A stretch of 64,000 bases of DNA, taken from assembly GCA_016271365.2 (NCBI GenBank), contig CM057449.1, positions 1,565,024,501-1,565,088,500 on the forward strand. The letters run 5' to 3'. The DNA is from Neoceratodus forsteri. Its lineage: Eukaryota; Chordata; Ceratodontiformes; Ceratodontidae. The notes beneath the pieces were generated by a model, which worked only from the letters and a program-made list of their open reading frames with translations, was not told where the DNA came from and did no database searches. The position numbers and the translations under genes were made by a program. Shown piece after piece: positions 55,930-64,000 of this stretch; position 1 is the stretch's first letter, and each line of letters starts with the position of its first letter.

Positions 55930-58275
55930 GGCACCATTATTCAGGACCATAAATGAATTGCCAACACCTGCGGTGTCGCTTTTACGGATCTCAGCGGGGT
56001 ACTCCCTCCTCACTTTTTCAATGACTCTGCCTTGCCTGGCAATAATGTACTACTCCCCCTGATGCACTCCTGTTTTATTTAAGGAAAGTATCCCTTGCCA
56101 AAGCCAGAAAATACCTCTCTAAAGGTGCTAGGAAACCCCACATTTAGCAGTGACACATGATCCAAAACTTCTGTCACTTGCATTAGAGGCCGCCTTACCC
56201 CTCCTCAACCCCTCTCTCTCCATGCAGTTCCCCAGCTATGGAATTCTGCAATCATGACGCCTGTTCACAAAAATGGCGACCAGTCCCAACACATCAATTA
56301 CTGCCCCATCTCAGTCCTCCCCCACTTTCTAAAGCCCTTGAGCGGATAGTCGCCACCAACTGACAGTACCTTGACAAATAGAATCTACAGTGCCAACAGC
56401 AACATGGTTTTAGAAAAAGCAACGTAGTACCCACCACTGCCCTACTTGAATTTACTCCATCCACAAGGCCTTGGATACTGAGCATATACTAGGTGCAGCG
56501 ATATAGATCTAACTCAGGCGTTGGACACAGTCAATCACCAACTCCTTTTGAACTCCTTCCCTGACATTAGCCTTTCCAATGAAGTCATCGGCTGGTTTGA
56601 AAGCTACCTGCTGGCAAGACACCAGCGTGTTAAGATCGGGGATTCTTTCTCAGACTGCCTCCCAGTGCACTCTGGGGTACCCCAAGGGTCATCCTTGGAC
56701 CGTTACTCTTTAGCCTCTGTATCAATAATCTTCCTGCTGCCTATAACAGCAATATGATCCTTTACGCAGATGATGCTGTCCTCTTTTCCACTCACACTGA
56801 CCCTATCCCTCTATCCTCTGACCTACAGTCAAACTTTAACCATGTTGAAAAGTGGTTTGAGCAGCATAAGATGCTGATTGAACTACAAAAAAACCAAGGC
56901 CATGCTTTTCACCAATGCACACAACAAACACAAATCGGCTAGTTTAACTATCCTGAATAAGCAGCACCTCCCACTGGATCAAGTCTGTGAGTTCAGCTAT
57001 CTCAGCATTACACTTGATGGTCCACTTTCTTATGATACTCGTGTTTAACACATCTCCAGAGCCATAAGCTCTAGGTTAGGTACCTTCTACCACCACCTCA
57101 ACTGTCTAACCGCTGAAGCAATGCAGATAGCCGTAACCAGCTCAGTTCTTTCTATTATTGATTATGGGCTAATCTTTTATGGATCTGCCACAGACGCCAC
57201 CTTAAAAAGAATCAAGACAGCACTCAACAAGTGCTGCCGACTTGTGACAGGGGCTGGTTACAGGACACATACTTGCAAGCTCTATAAGCAATCCTCCTGA
57301 CTCCACCTTCAAGGAAGGATAACTTACCAGACCTGCCTTATGACTAAGAAAATCTAATTTGGCCTTACCCCTCCAACTACACATACCCTTATGGCACCCG
57401 TCCCTCCTACTGTTGCACTCGTAGTGCTTACAAATCCCTGTTCCAGATTCCCTTCTGCCATACCTCTCAAAGCTCAGTGCTTTTTTAATTAGGGCCCCTT
57501 CCCCACGCATAGGCTCCCTCCTGATGTCCACAGCCAAGAACAAACTAGGCCCTTCAAACACAAACTGCATAGCACCTCTCTACTCTCTGCAGTTGTGACT
57601 GTTCCACCTAGGTTACCTCTCTCCCAACTTCTAATCCTCTCCTCTCATCCCTCCCCCTTTTTTCTACCCTATTCAATTCCTGTTCACCTCCTCCCTCCCT
57701 TTCTTTTTCCTGCACCCTGAGCTTACCCCTACCCTCCTTCCTTGCTTACCCTCCGTCCCTTACCGTAATCCTTTTCATGCTCACCCACCCTCCCGCCCTC
57801 ACATTAATTTCCCCACACTCTACCCTCTGCCTATTTAAGCCCCTCTGCTTCCTGGCTCCCGTCCTCACCAGCTCTGTGTTCCCTTCTTACTCTCTTACAC
57901 CACTCCACCCTCCAACTCTTCCCACTACTTTTCCCCCAGATTACTACCCCCACTTCCCTCTCTCATCTTCCCCTCTTACCTGCTATCAGTCTTGCTCTTT
58001 TATCAGCACCTTGCTCTTCCCTACATGCACTTACTGACAAGGTTTTATTTGACTGCCTCTTAATTCCTTCCCCATTGCAACTTGATGTGACAACTCAGTG
58101 TCTGTATTTCAGTATGTCCTTGTATGTTGTTCAAGCCAATTTGTAATCCTTATCTCCTTGTATTTTATTTTATGAGCCATGTGTGGTTATTTACAGTGTT
58201 TCTGTATTCTGATGTGGAACCTTTGTAAATAAACCTTTGGTTTACAGGTATTTTTAATCCTAGATCTTAATATAA
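55930..58275 (+). mobile_element. L2-like LINE, copy 2, 3' half
   Basis: It starts in the linker (VAFTDLSGVLPPHFF, about 55,965-56,015, matching SDLSAVLPNNFF of copy 1). RT follows with AIMTPVHKNGDQSQHINYCP (about 56,250), DTVNHQLLLNSFPDISLSNE (56,521 on), HSGVPQGSS (about 56,668) and MILYADDAVLFSTHTD (56,754 on), where the YADD box is intact. The C-terminal part includes NFNHVEKWFEQHKMLIELQK. A C/T-rich 3' UTR ends with ctgatgtggaacctttgtaa and a short A run at 58,273-58,283. Frames are broken. Confidence 0.85.
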
Positions 58276-58421
58276 AAAAAAAGTAGCTAATTTACAAGGG
58301 GGTCTGTGTTAGGTTTGGGTTTTGAATTTGAATATACCCATACGCTAGTCACTTGTTACAGAATTCCAGATATGTCATGTTTAAGACAGTATAATTTTGA
58401 CTGGTTATGGGTAATATGAAC

Positions 58422-58588
58422 TTCTAGGGACATGGATATGTTGTTCATCCGCATGGTCTGGCAGGTATCCTTGCCACTTTAATTCTTGCCGGAAGGTCTT
58501 CAAGCTGGCTCCTCCCACCCACCCGGGTGGTAAAACTCTCGGCTCCGCCCATGACGCCAGATATTCCTTACTGCTTGAAGCTCAGGTT
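58422..58588 (+). repeat. Left inverted terminal repeat of DIRS B
   Basis: It aligns with the left repeat of element A from ctagggacatggatatg to gctcaggtt. It differs around 58,450-58,467 (catccgcatggtctggcag against catccacactcattggcag in A); its own ICR at 63,955 reads ctgccaga, matching this copy better than A. The CRE-type site of A is tgacgcca here. Confidence 0.85.
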
Positions 58589-58687
58589 CCTCCTTAGCTC
58601 CTGCATTTTAGACTGGATCCTAATTCTTCGTTTGTCCAAAATTGATTTTGAAGTTTTCTAAACTCGTCTTCTTCTTCCCAGGCCGCG

Positions 58688-60991
58688 ATGGACAATCTGT
58701 CTCGGCTTTCTGAGGTACCCTTGTAGGGCAGAAAATGTCCAGGACAGATCCGCATGCCACGTGCATCTATTGCTTAGGCTCAGACCACGTACCCAGGCTT
58801 GCGTAGTTGTGCTGCTCTATCTCAGTCAATGTTCTTGGACGATCCGCTGTCTGCTTGAGCCTCGGGCTTCCCCTGAGAATCGCTTTTCCGCCAGTTAAAT
58901 CCAAAGAGGCTCATTGGGCGGCTTCTCATGGCTGGCTCGGCTGAGCAGCTCGAGCAGATGATCGCCTTTGAGGAGGAGGCGGCTCAGGCTGCATCTTCTT
59001 CCTCCTCGGCCGCTGCATTTATCCCGCTCTCTCTGAGTTCCTCGTATACAGCTTCGTTCAAGGAGCTTTCAGTCCCTTTCCACGAAAGGAGAGGGGCCCT
59101 CGGGACATTGTTCTTGGTCCAAGAAAAGGGAATCGAAAGGTAAGTCCCATCGTCGGCGTTCGTGGGAGCGGGAGAGGTCCCCCTCCCCGGGCTGCCGACC
59201 GTTGACTTCAGTCAAGGTTGCAGCTGAGACTGCTGGCTTCACGGTGCCCCCGTCAGGCCAGCCTGCCGAGACTCTCGTCGACGAAGTCGAGATTTTTCTC
59301 GATCTGTTAGACGGACTGTCGACTGGAGAAGCCAACAACCCTCCTTCACCGGTTCCCCCGGTGGATACCGAGGATCTGCCTGCTCCTTCGGGACCGCAGT
59401 CCCCGGTTAAAGTTCCCGAGCCGAGGGAAGAGCGGGTTTCCCCCGCCCTTCCCAGACCACCCTCGGTCCCCCGAGGGTCTCTGTCTCTGACCTCTTCTGG
59501 TCCAGCCGCTTCCGCCGACGCCAGTGATCTCGCTTCGTTATCGAAATAGCGGCGACGCCGTTCTTCCTCATCCTCCTCTTCGGGTGAGGAGAGGCTACGG
59601 CGCAAGTTGTGCCGGCGCTACGAGGATCTTATGTGGCAGCAGTTGCTGTTATCCGGGCCTGAGCCGACCCCGGCCATCAAGTGGCTGTGTCGCTGGAACG
59701 GCCGAAGCAACCACTCGTTCCAGTCGAGTTGCCCGCCCCAGGGCCGGTTGCTAAGCCGAAACCAGCTGGTCCACCGATTGTGGTGGAACCTCCACCTCCA
59801 CAACCGAAGTCAGGGGCACCGACCAAGAATTCTCGGTCGGGTCATGGCCTGCCCCACAGGTTGTCGGTCACCCTCACTCCCGACCCCTCGGCAGGTGGAG
59901 GTTGGCTCAGGGCCGAGGCAGCTTTTCAGACTCTTCGAATCCAACGACTATTCCTCCCTGTTCTCCTGGCAGTGCGATCTGGAGTCCTCCGGGGGCCAGT
60001 CAGTGGACGATAGCCCATCGTCCTTCTTGGGTCTGCTTCGACTCATCTCGGAGTCCACCGGGATGCAGCTCGAGCCCGTGTCCAAACGGTCCAAGTATCC
60101 CCTGACGGAGATTCTGGACCGAGGGGATTCTCCCACGGAGGCCTTTCCGGTGGCTGAGGCCATTGTCGGTTCAGCCTTGGAGCTTTGGCAGCGGCCTGCT
60201 TCCTGTCCTGCGCCCTCGGCCAGGATGGCCAGGAAGTATGCGGTCCCTACCGGCTCTTTGCCCGGTTTCTCGGAACACCCCTCTGCTGGGGCTAGTTACT
60301 GACAGCATTTTCCGTGTTCCAGTAGCGTTCGGGATGTGGACAAGCCCCCCGACAAAGAGTCCAAAAAGCTGGACTTTGCCGGGCGCAAGGTGTACGCTGC
60401 ATCCTCCCTCGGCCTCCGACAGGCCAGCTCGGCCGTGCTGATGGCACACTTCTCCCACGCCCTCATGGGCTCCCTGGATGAGGTTGTTCCTCATCTCCCG
60501 CCTGACCTGCAGACCACGGTCCGCCAGGTGCGGGACCAGGGTAGGGCGGTGGTGAAGCAGCAGCTCCAGACTGCTCTGGACATAGGCATTCCTGTGCCAG
60601 GTCAGTAGCAGCCGCAGTGGCCATGCGATGCAGGGCGTGGCTGAGGATTTCCACCTTCACGGCGGATACCCAGCACAAGTTGGCAGACGTCACCTTCTTG
60701 GGGACTGACCTCTTCGGCCCTGGAGTGGAGGGACACCTCCAGCGGATCGAGAAGTCCAATGCCACTCTGGACTCTCACCTCCACCCAGAGGGACAAAGGC
60801 GGCCGTCAGCAGCAGAAGTCCTTTCGTCCTTCGGTCCCTGCTCCTCGACCGGCCCAGCAGCATCAGCAACAGGGCCAGCAGGCTCGCGCTTGGCGGCCCC
60901 AGGCCCAAGCCGACGGCTTCCTCCAACAGGAAGCAAGGAGGTAAAGGCCCGGAGGTCCCTCGGCCGTTCTTCCTCCAAGCCTGCCCAGTGA
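58688..60991 (+). pseudogene. DIRS B gag-like ORF1, broken
   Basis: The ATG at 58,688 opens MDNLSRLSEVPL. The zinc motif is present as TCIYCLGSDHVP, but one base is lost before its second Cys pair, so the frame breaks. Then EQLEQMIAFEEEAAQAASSS (58,928 on), VDEVEIFLDLLDGL (about 59,280), a Pro-rich middle, and LDEVVPHLPPDLQTTVRQVR with KQQLQTALD (about 60,470-60,590) as the conserved C-terminal block. The stop after KPAQ is at 60,989-60,991. Several frameshifts. Confidence 0.8.
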
Positions 60992-61039
60992 CGGGTTGAG
61001 GGTGCCACCCCAACCTAGTCACTCCCCTGGGTTCCCCTG

Positions 61040-62465
61040 TGGACGGCTCCACCACTTCTTTCCGCCTGGTCCGCTATCACCATGGACCGCTGAGTGTTGG
61101 AGGTGGTAGGAAAAGGCCTGCCTCTGGAGTTCGAGCAGGTTTCGCCTTGGCCGTGGCCGGGGGCCACGGGTTCTGCAGCCTCGCTGTCAGCCCGCCGGGC
61201 GATATTGCCCTGCTCCTCAAAAAGAGGTAATCAGGAAGGTGGCGATCCTCCTCCAGATCCGGGTTTGTGTCCAGGTACTTCCTGGTCCCAAAACGGACGG
61301 GGTGCTGGCGCCCCATTCTCGACCTGAACAAGTTCCTAAGGTCTCGGACCTTCAGGATGGTCACTCTGGCTCAGATAATCCCATCCTTGGAACGAGGCGT
61401 GTGGTTCTGCTCCATGGACCTCCAGGACGCATTCTTTCACGTCCCAATCCATCCGTCCCATCAGAGGTTCCTCCGCTTCAGAGCAGAGGGATCCCTATAC
61501 GAGTTCCGGGCCATGCCTTTCGGCCTCTCCCTAGCTTCCAGGATCTTCACCAAATGCATGGCAGTAGTGACAGCATTCCTGCGGCACCAAGGGGTCCGGG
61601 TGTACCCTTACCTGGACGATTGTCTGATAGCAGCCCCCTCCAGACCGGAGGCGGAGCAGTCCAGAGGTCTGGCCCTCCAGGTTTGCTCTTAGGCTGGCCG
61701 CCTCCATCAACAAGGCCAAGTCGGAACTCGTGCCAAGGCAGGTGATTCTGTTCATTGGGGCAGAGCTCGACTCTCTGCGATCCAGAGCACGGCTCCCGGC
61801 GGACAGGGCCGAGGTTCTTTCCTCCTTTGCCCAGTCATTTCTGGTTGGGCAATTGCGCCCTGCCCGGGACTTCCTGGGCCTCATGGCGGCCTGCACCAGC
61901 GTGGTCCTTGGGCCTGCTGGTACATGCATCCCCTTCAGTGGGGACTGGCCAGCCAATGGTCACAATGCCGCGATCCATTGGACCGGCCCGTGACAGTGAC
62001 CCAGGAGATGTGGAATGCTCTCCAATGGTGGATCGTTCCAGCACATCTGCAGGAGGGTATCCCGTTCGCCCCCGAGCCGACGGTCTCTCTCTCGACCAAC
62101 GCATCTCTGATGGGTTGGGGTGCCCATCTGGGGGAACACCGAGCGCACGGCCTCTGGTCCCCGCGATTCCCAGGCGCCACATCAACCTGCTGGAGCTCCG
62201 AGCGGTCCGTCTAGCTCTCACCGCCTTCGCTCCGTTTCTACGGGGTCAAGTGGTTCAGGTCCAGACGGACAGCACCACAACCATGTACTATCTGAACCGC
62301 CAGGGTGGGACGTGCTCCTTGCTGTTATGCAAGGAAGCTCTCCGCATTTGGTCCCTAGTGCGCAACCTGGAGGCGGATCTCCTAGCCATTCACGTGGCAG
62401 GAGCCTCCAACACCCTGGCCGATGCCCTAAGTCGGATAGGGGCTGCGTCTCACAAGTGGTCTCTC
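61040..62465 (+). pseudogene. DIRS B reverse transcriptase-RNase H
   Basis: The open frame 61,267-61,692 reads RYFLVPKRTGCWRPILDLNK, MVTLAQIIPSLERG, CSMDLQDAFFHVPIHPSHQR (motif A), FRAMPFGLSLASRIFTKCMA (motif B) and VYPYLDDCLIAAP (YLDD 61,609-61,620), an intact RT palm. After a frame change the frame 61,755-62,663 holds RNase H: STNASLMGWGAHLG where the first catalytic Asp is Asn (in an adjacent frame), LLELRAVRLALTAF with the Glu, VQTDSTTTMYYLNRQGG with the second Asp, and HVAGASNTLADALSR with the last Asp. RNase H is therefore probably dead. Confidence 0.9.
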
Positions 62466-62865
62466 CTGCCGGAGGTAGTACAAGATCTCTTCTCCCTCTG
62501 GGGCACCCCTCAGGTGGACCTGTTTGCCTCCGGGGAGAATGCGAAGCTGAGTCTGTTCCATGCCTGCCCCCCTCAGCAGGGCTCGCTGCAGGGGGATGCC
62601 GTGGACCCAGAGCCTCTTCTACGCATTTCCCCCATTTCCCTTGATCCACAAGGTGCTTCTTAAGGCGAGGAGGGACAAGGCGCAGGTGATTCTGGTAGTC
62701 CCAGACTGGCCCCGCCAGTTCTGGTATCCAGATCTCCTCCGCCTCAGCTCCAGGCTCCCGAGGCGGCTTCCAGCCCGCCCGGACCTGATCTCAGTCAACC
62801 AGGGGAAGGTATTCCATCCGGACCTTCAATCCATGCACCTGACGGCCTGGTTCCTGAGCAGCTAG
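62466..62865 (+). pseudogene. DIRS B Dam-like methylase-type domain
   Basis: PEVVQDLFSLWGTPQVDLFA and a following SLFHACPPQQGS belong to the frame of RNase H. After a shift come YAFPPFPLIHKVLLKARRDK, VILVVPDWPRQFWYPDLLRL and HPDLQSMHLTAWFLSS up to a stop at 62,863-62,865. This is the best copy of the domain here. The VPDWPRQFW motif corresponds to the catalytic-motif position of methylase-like domains in DIRS elements. Function is not proven. Confidence 0.7.
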
Positions 62866-62876
62866 AGTTCCAGGCC

Positions 62877-63870
62877 TTGGGTCTTTCCGACGAGGTCCTC
62901 AACATCGTTGAGGCTTCCCGTAAGGAGTCGACCAGGAAATGCTATGCCTTCAAATGGAAGAGGTTTTCCATTTGGTGCCAGGGGAAGGGCTTGGACCCTT
63001 CCGACTGCCCCTTGGCAAGCATTTCGGACTACCTGTGGTCCCTTTCTCAGCAAGGGCTTCGGTCGACGACCCTTAAGGTTCACCTGGCAGCCATCTCTGC
63101 TTACCGGGTGTGGGCTGGTAAACAGTTGGTGACATAGGAGAAGGTGGTCTGGCGCTTTTCCAAAGGCCTTGGCCACATTTCCCCTCTGGTGCGAGAACCT
63201 CCACCTCCGTGGGATCTACTGCTGGTATTGGCCAAGCTCATGGGCAAGCCATTCGAACCAATGCACAGGTGTGATCTTTCACACCTGTCGTGGAAGACCG
63301 CCTTCTTGGTGATTATTACGTCAGCCAGAAGGATGGGAGAGCTTCAGGCGCTTTCCATCGAGCCTTCCTACCTGGTCTTCCACAGGGACAAGGTTGTCCT
63401 GCGCCCCCACACGAAATTCCTTCCGAAGGTGGTGTCAGAGTTTCACCTTAACCAGGTGTTGACTCTGCCGGTGTTCTACCCCAATCACACCTCGGAGGCA
63501 GAGTATAGGCTCCATACTTTGGACCCTAGATGAACGCTCGCTTATTATAAGGAGCGGACGGCCGAAGTTCAGGGAGAGGTTCGCCAGCTGTTTGTCACCT
63601 ACGCTGAAGCCGCACCTGGCAGACCTGCAGCAAAGCGGATGATAGGCAGGTGGATCACCTCCTGCATAGAGCTCTGCTACAGGTTGGCTGGCATGGAGCC
63701 TCCCAGAGGGATAAGAGCTCATTCTACTCGCCATACCACTGCATCGGTAGCTGCTTCCAGGGACGTCCCTTTCCAGGATAGCTGCAGGGCTGCTACCTGG
63801 AAGTCGGCACATACCTTTTATTACCCACTACCACATCGACCTCGAGTCACGCCGGGATGCTGGTTTTGGG
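62877..63870 (+). pseudogene. DIRS B tyrosine recombinase, nearly complete but broken
   Basis: The frame 62,877-63,137 covers the N-terminal DNA-binding part (ESTRKCYAFKWKRFSIWCQG, GLRSTTLKVHLAAISAY). A stop at 63,137 is followed by 63,144-63,533 with PPWDLLLVLAKLMGKPFEPM, WKTAFLVIITSARRMGELQ (first catalytic Arg) and VLTLPVFYPNHTSEAEYRLH. After another stop the frame with AGMEPPRGIRAHSTRHTTAS carries the HxxR box (HSTR), and CRAATWKSAHTFYYPLPH holds the candidate nucleophilic Tyr. The catalytic residues are all visible. Confidence 0.87.
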
Positions 63871-63954
63871 GCCTCAGTTCTCCAGTCTCTCTTTCCCAAG
63901 TAAGTATTGGGGGTGTGCACCTTGCCTCCCTCCTCCCGGAGAACTGCTAGGAGT

Positions 63955-64000
63955 CTGCCAGACAGTGTGGATGAACAACATATCCATGTCCCTAGAAATA
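63955..64000 (+). repeat. Internal complementary region of DIRS B, first half
   Basis: Reverse complement of the left outer end of B (gatgaacaacatatccatgt, then ccctagaa), followed by ata, the first bases of the second half as in element A (6567-6569). The window stops here. Confidence 0.85.

Larger units (their letters stand above)
58422..64000 (+). mobile_element. DIRS-type retrotransposon, element B, cut by window end
   Basis: Same family and order as element A: left repeat from 58,422, gag, RT-RNase H, methylase-type domain, tyrosine recombinase and the first half of the ICR, which begins at 63,955 and reaches the last base. The rest of the ICR and the right repeat lie outside. It is better preserved than A, with longer open pieces and an intact YLDD box, but still broken. 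Confidence 0.93.

Noticed and set aside
57777..58037. Pro/Ser/Thr-rich 86-codon frame
   Set aside because: Lies in the C/T-rich 3' UTR of the L2-like LINE.
62877..63870. Crypton or bacterial-type recombinase system
   Set aside because: The recombinase lies downstream of RT-RNase H and before an ICR, as in DIRS elements.
1..64000. A new multi-gene defence or metabolic system
   Set aside because: All recognisable coding text belongs to retrotransposons; no cluster of non-transposon genes, operon or regulatory set is present.

Overview
The window is vertebrate nuclear DNA with no recognisable intact host gene. It is a nest of decayed transposable elements of the kind that fills very large amphibian or lungfish genomes: DIRS-type tyrosine-recombinase retrotransposons, CR1/L3-like, L2-like, Rex1-like and L1/Tx1-like LINEs, tRNA-derived SINEs, foldback/MITE elements and minisatellites. 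Clade composition alone does not fix the species; a salamander, caecilian or lungfish is the most natural reading, and this is inference.

Layout. A complete-looking DIRS element A (1107-6841, +) has a left inverted terminal repeat, gag, RT-RNase H, a Dam-like methylase-type domain, a tyrosine recombinase, an internal complementary region (ICR) and a right inverted repeat with an extra tail. From 7.5 to 16.0 kb come L1-like remnants (-), one split by a hAT-type MITE with an 8 bp target duplication, a 5'-truncated CR1-like LINE (-), a small hairpin element, a short exon-like open frame, and a ~1.4 kb foldback of inverted minisatellite arms. A Rex1-like LINE and a TIR element follow (17.2-19.5 kb). 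A second, more divergent DIRS element C (19,709-31,158, +) carries, inside its gag, a structurally near-full-length CR1-like LINE (21,028-26,480) with a tandemly duplicated 5' region. Foldback and TIR elements (31.5-33.7 kb) lead to a near-full-length L1-like element (33,881-39,806, -) with a perfect 15 bp target duplication. Then come a truncated L2-like LINE, three copies of a ~530 bp tRNA-derived SINE with target duplications (43.7-47.8 kb), a 55 bp minisatellite with 110 bp alternation, two more hairpin elements, and a second L2-like LINE whose 5' half (49.3-51.7 kb) and 3' half (55.9-58.3 kb) are split by about 4.2 kb that includes another CR1-like copy (-). A second member of the element A family, DIRS B (58,422 to beyond the edge, +), closes the window.

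Working parts. In the DIRS elements gag packages the RNA, RT-RNase H makes cDNA, the ICR lets the inverted-repeat ends be completed and the cDNA circularised, and the tyrosine recombinase integrates the circle without target duplication. The ICRs of A and C match their own outer ends, which is the strongest structural evidence here. LINE copies carry an APE-type endonuclease and RT and use target-primed reverse transcription; SINEs presumably borrow a LINE machinery. Essentially every coding region is broken by stops or frameshifts. I found no evidence for a wholly new biological system. The best leads are a consensus splice-donor sequence in the right-end tail of both DIRS families, the large foldback with homologous microsatellites in both arms, the alternating minisatellite, and a short unrecognised exon-like frame near 13.8-14.05 kb.
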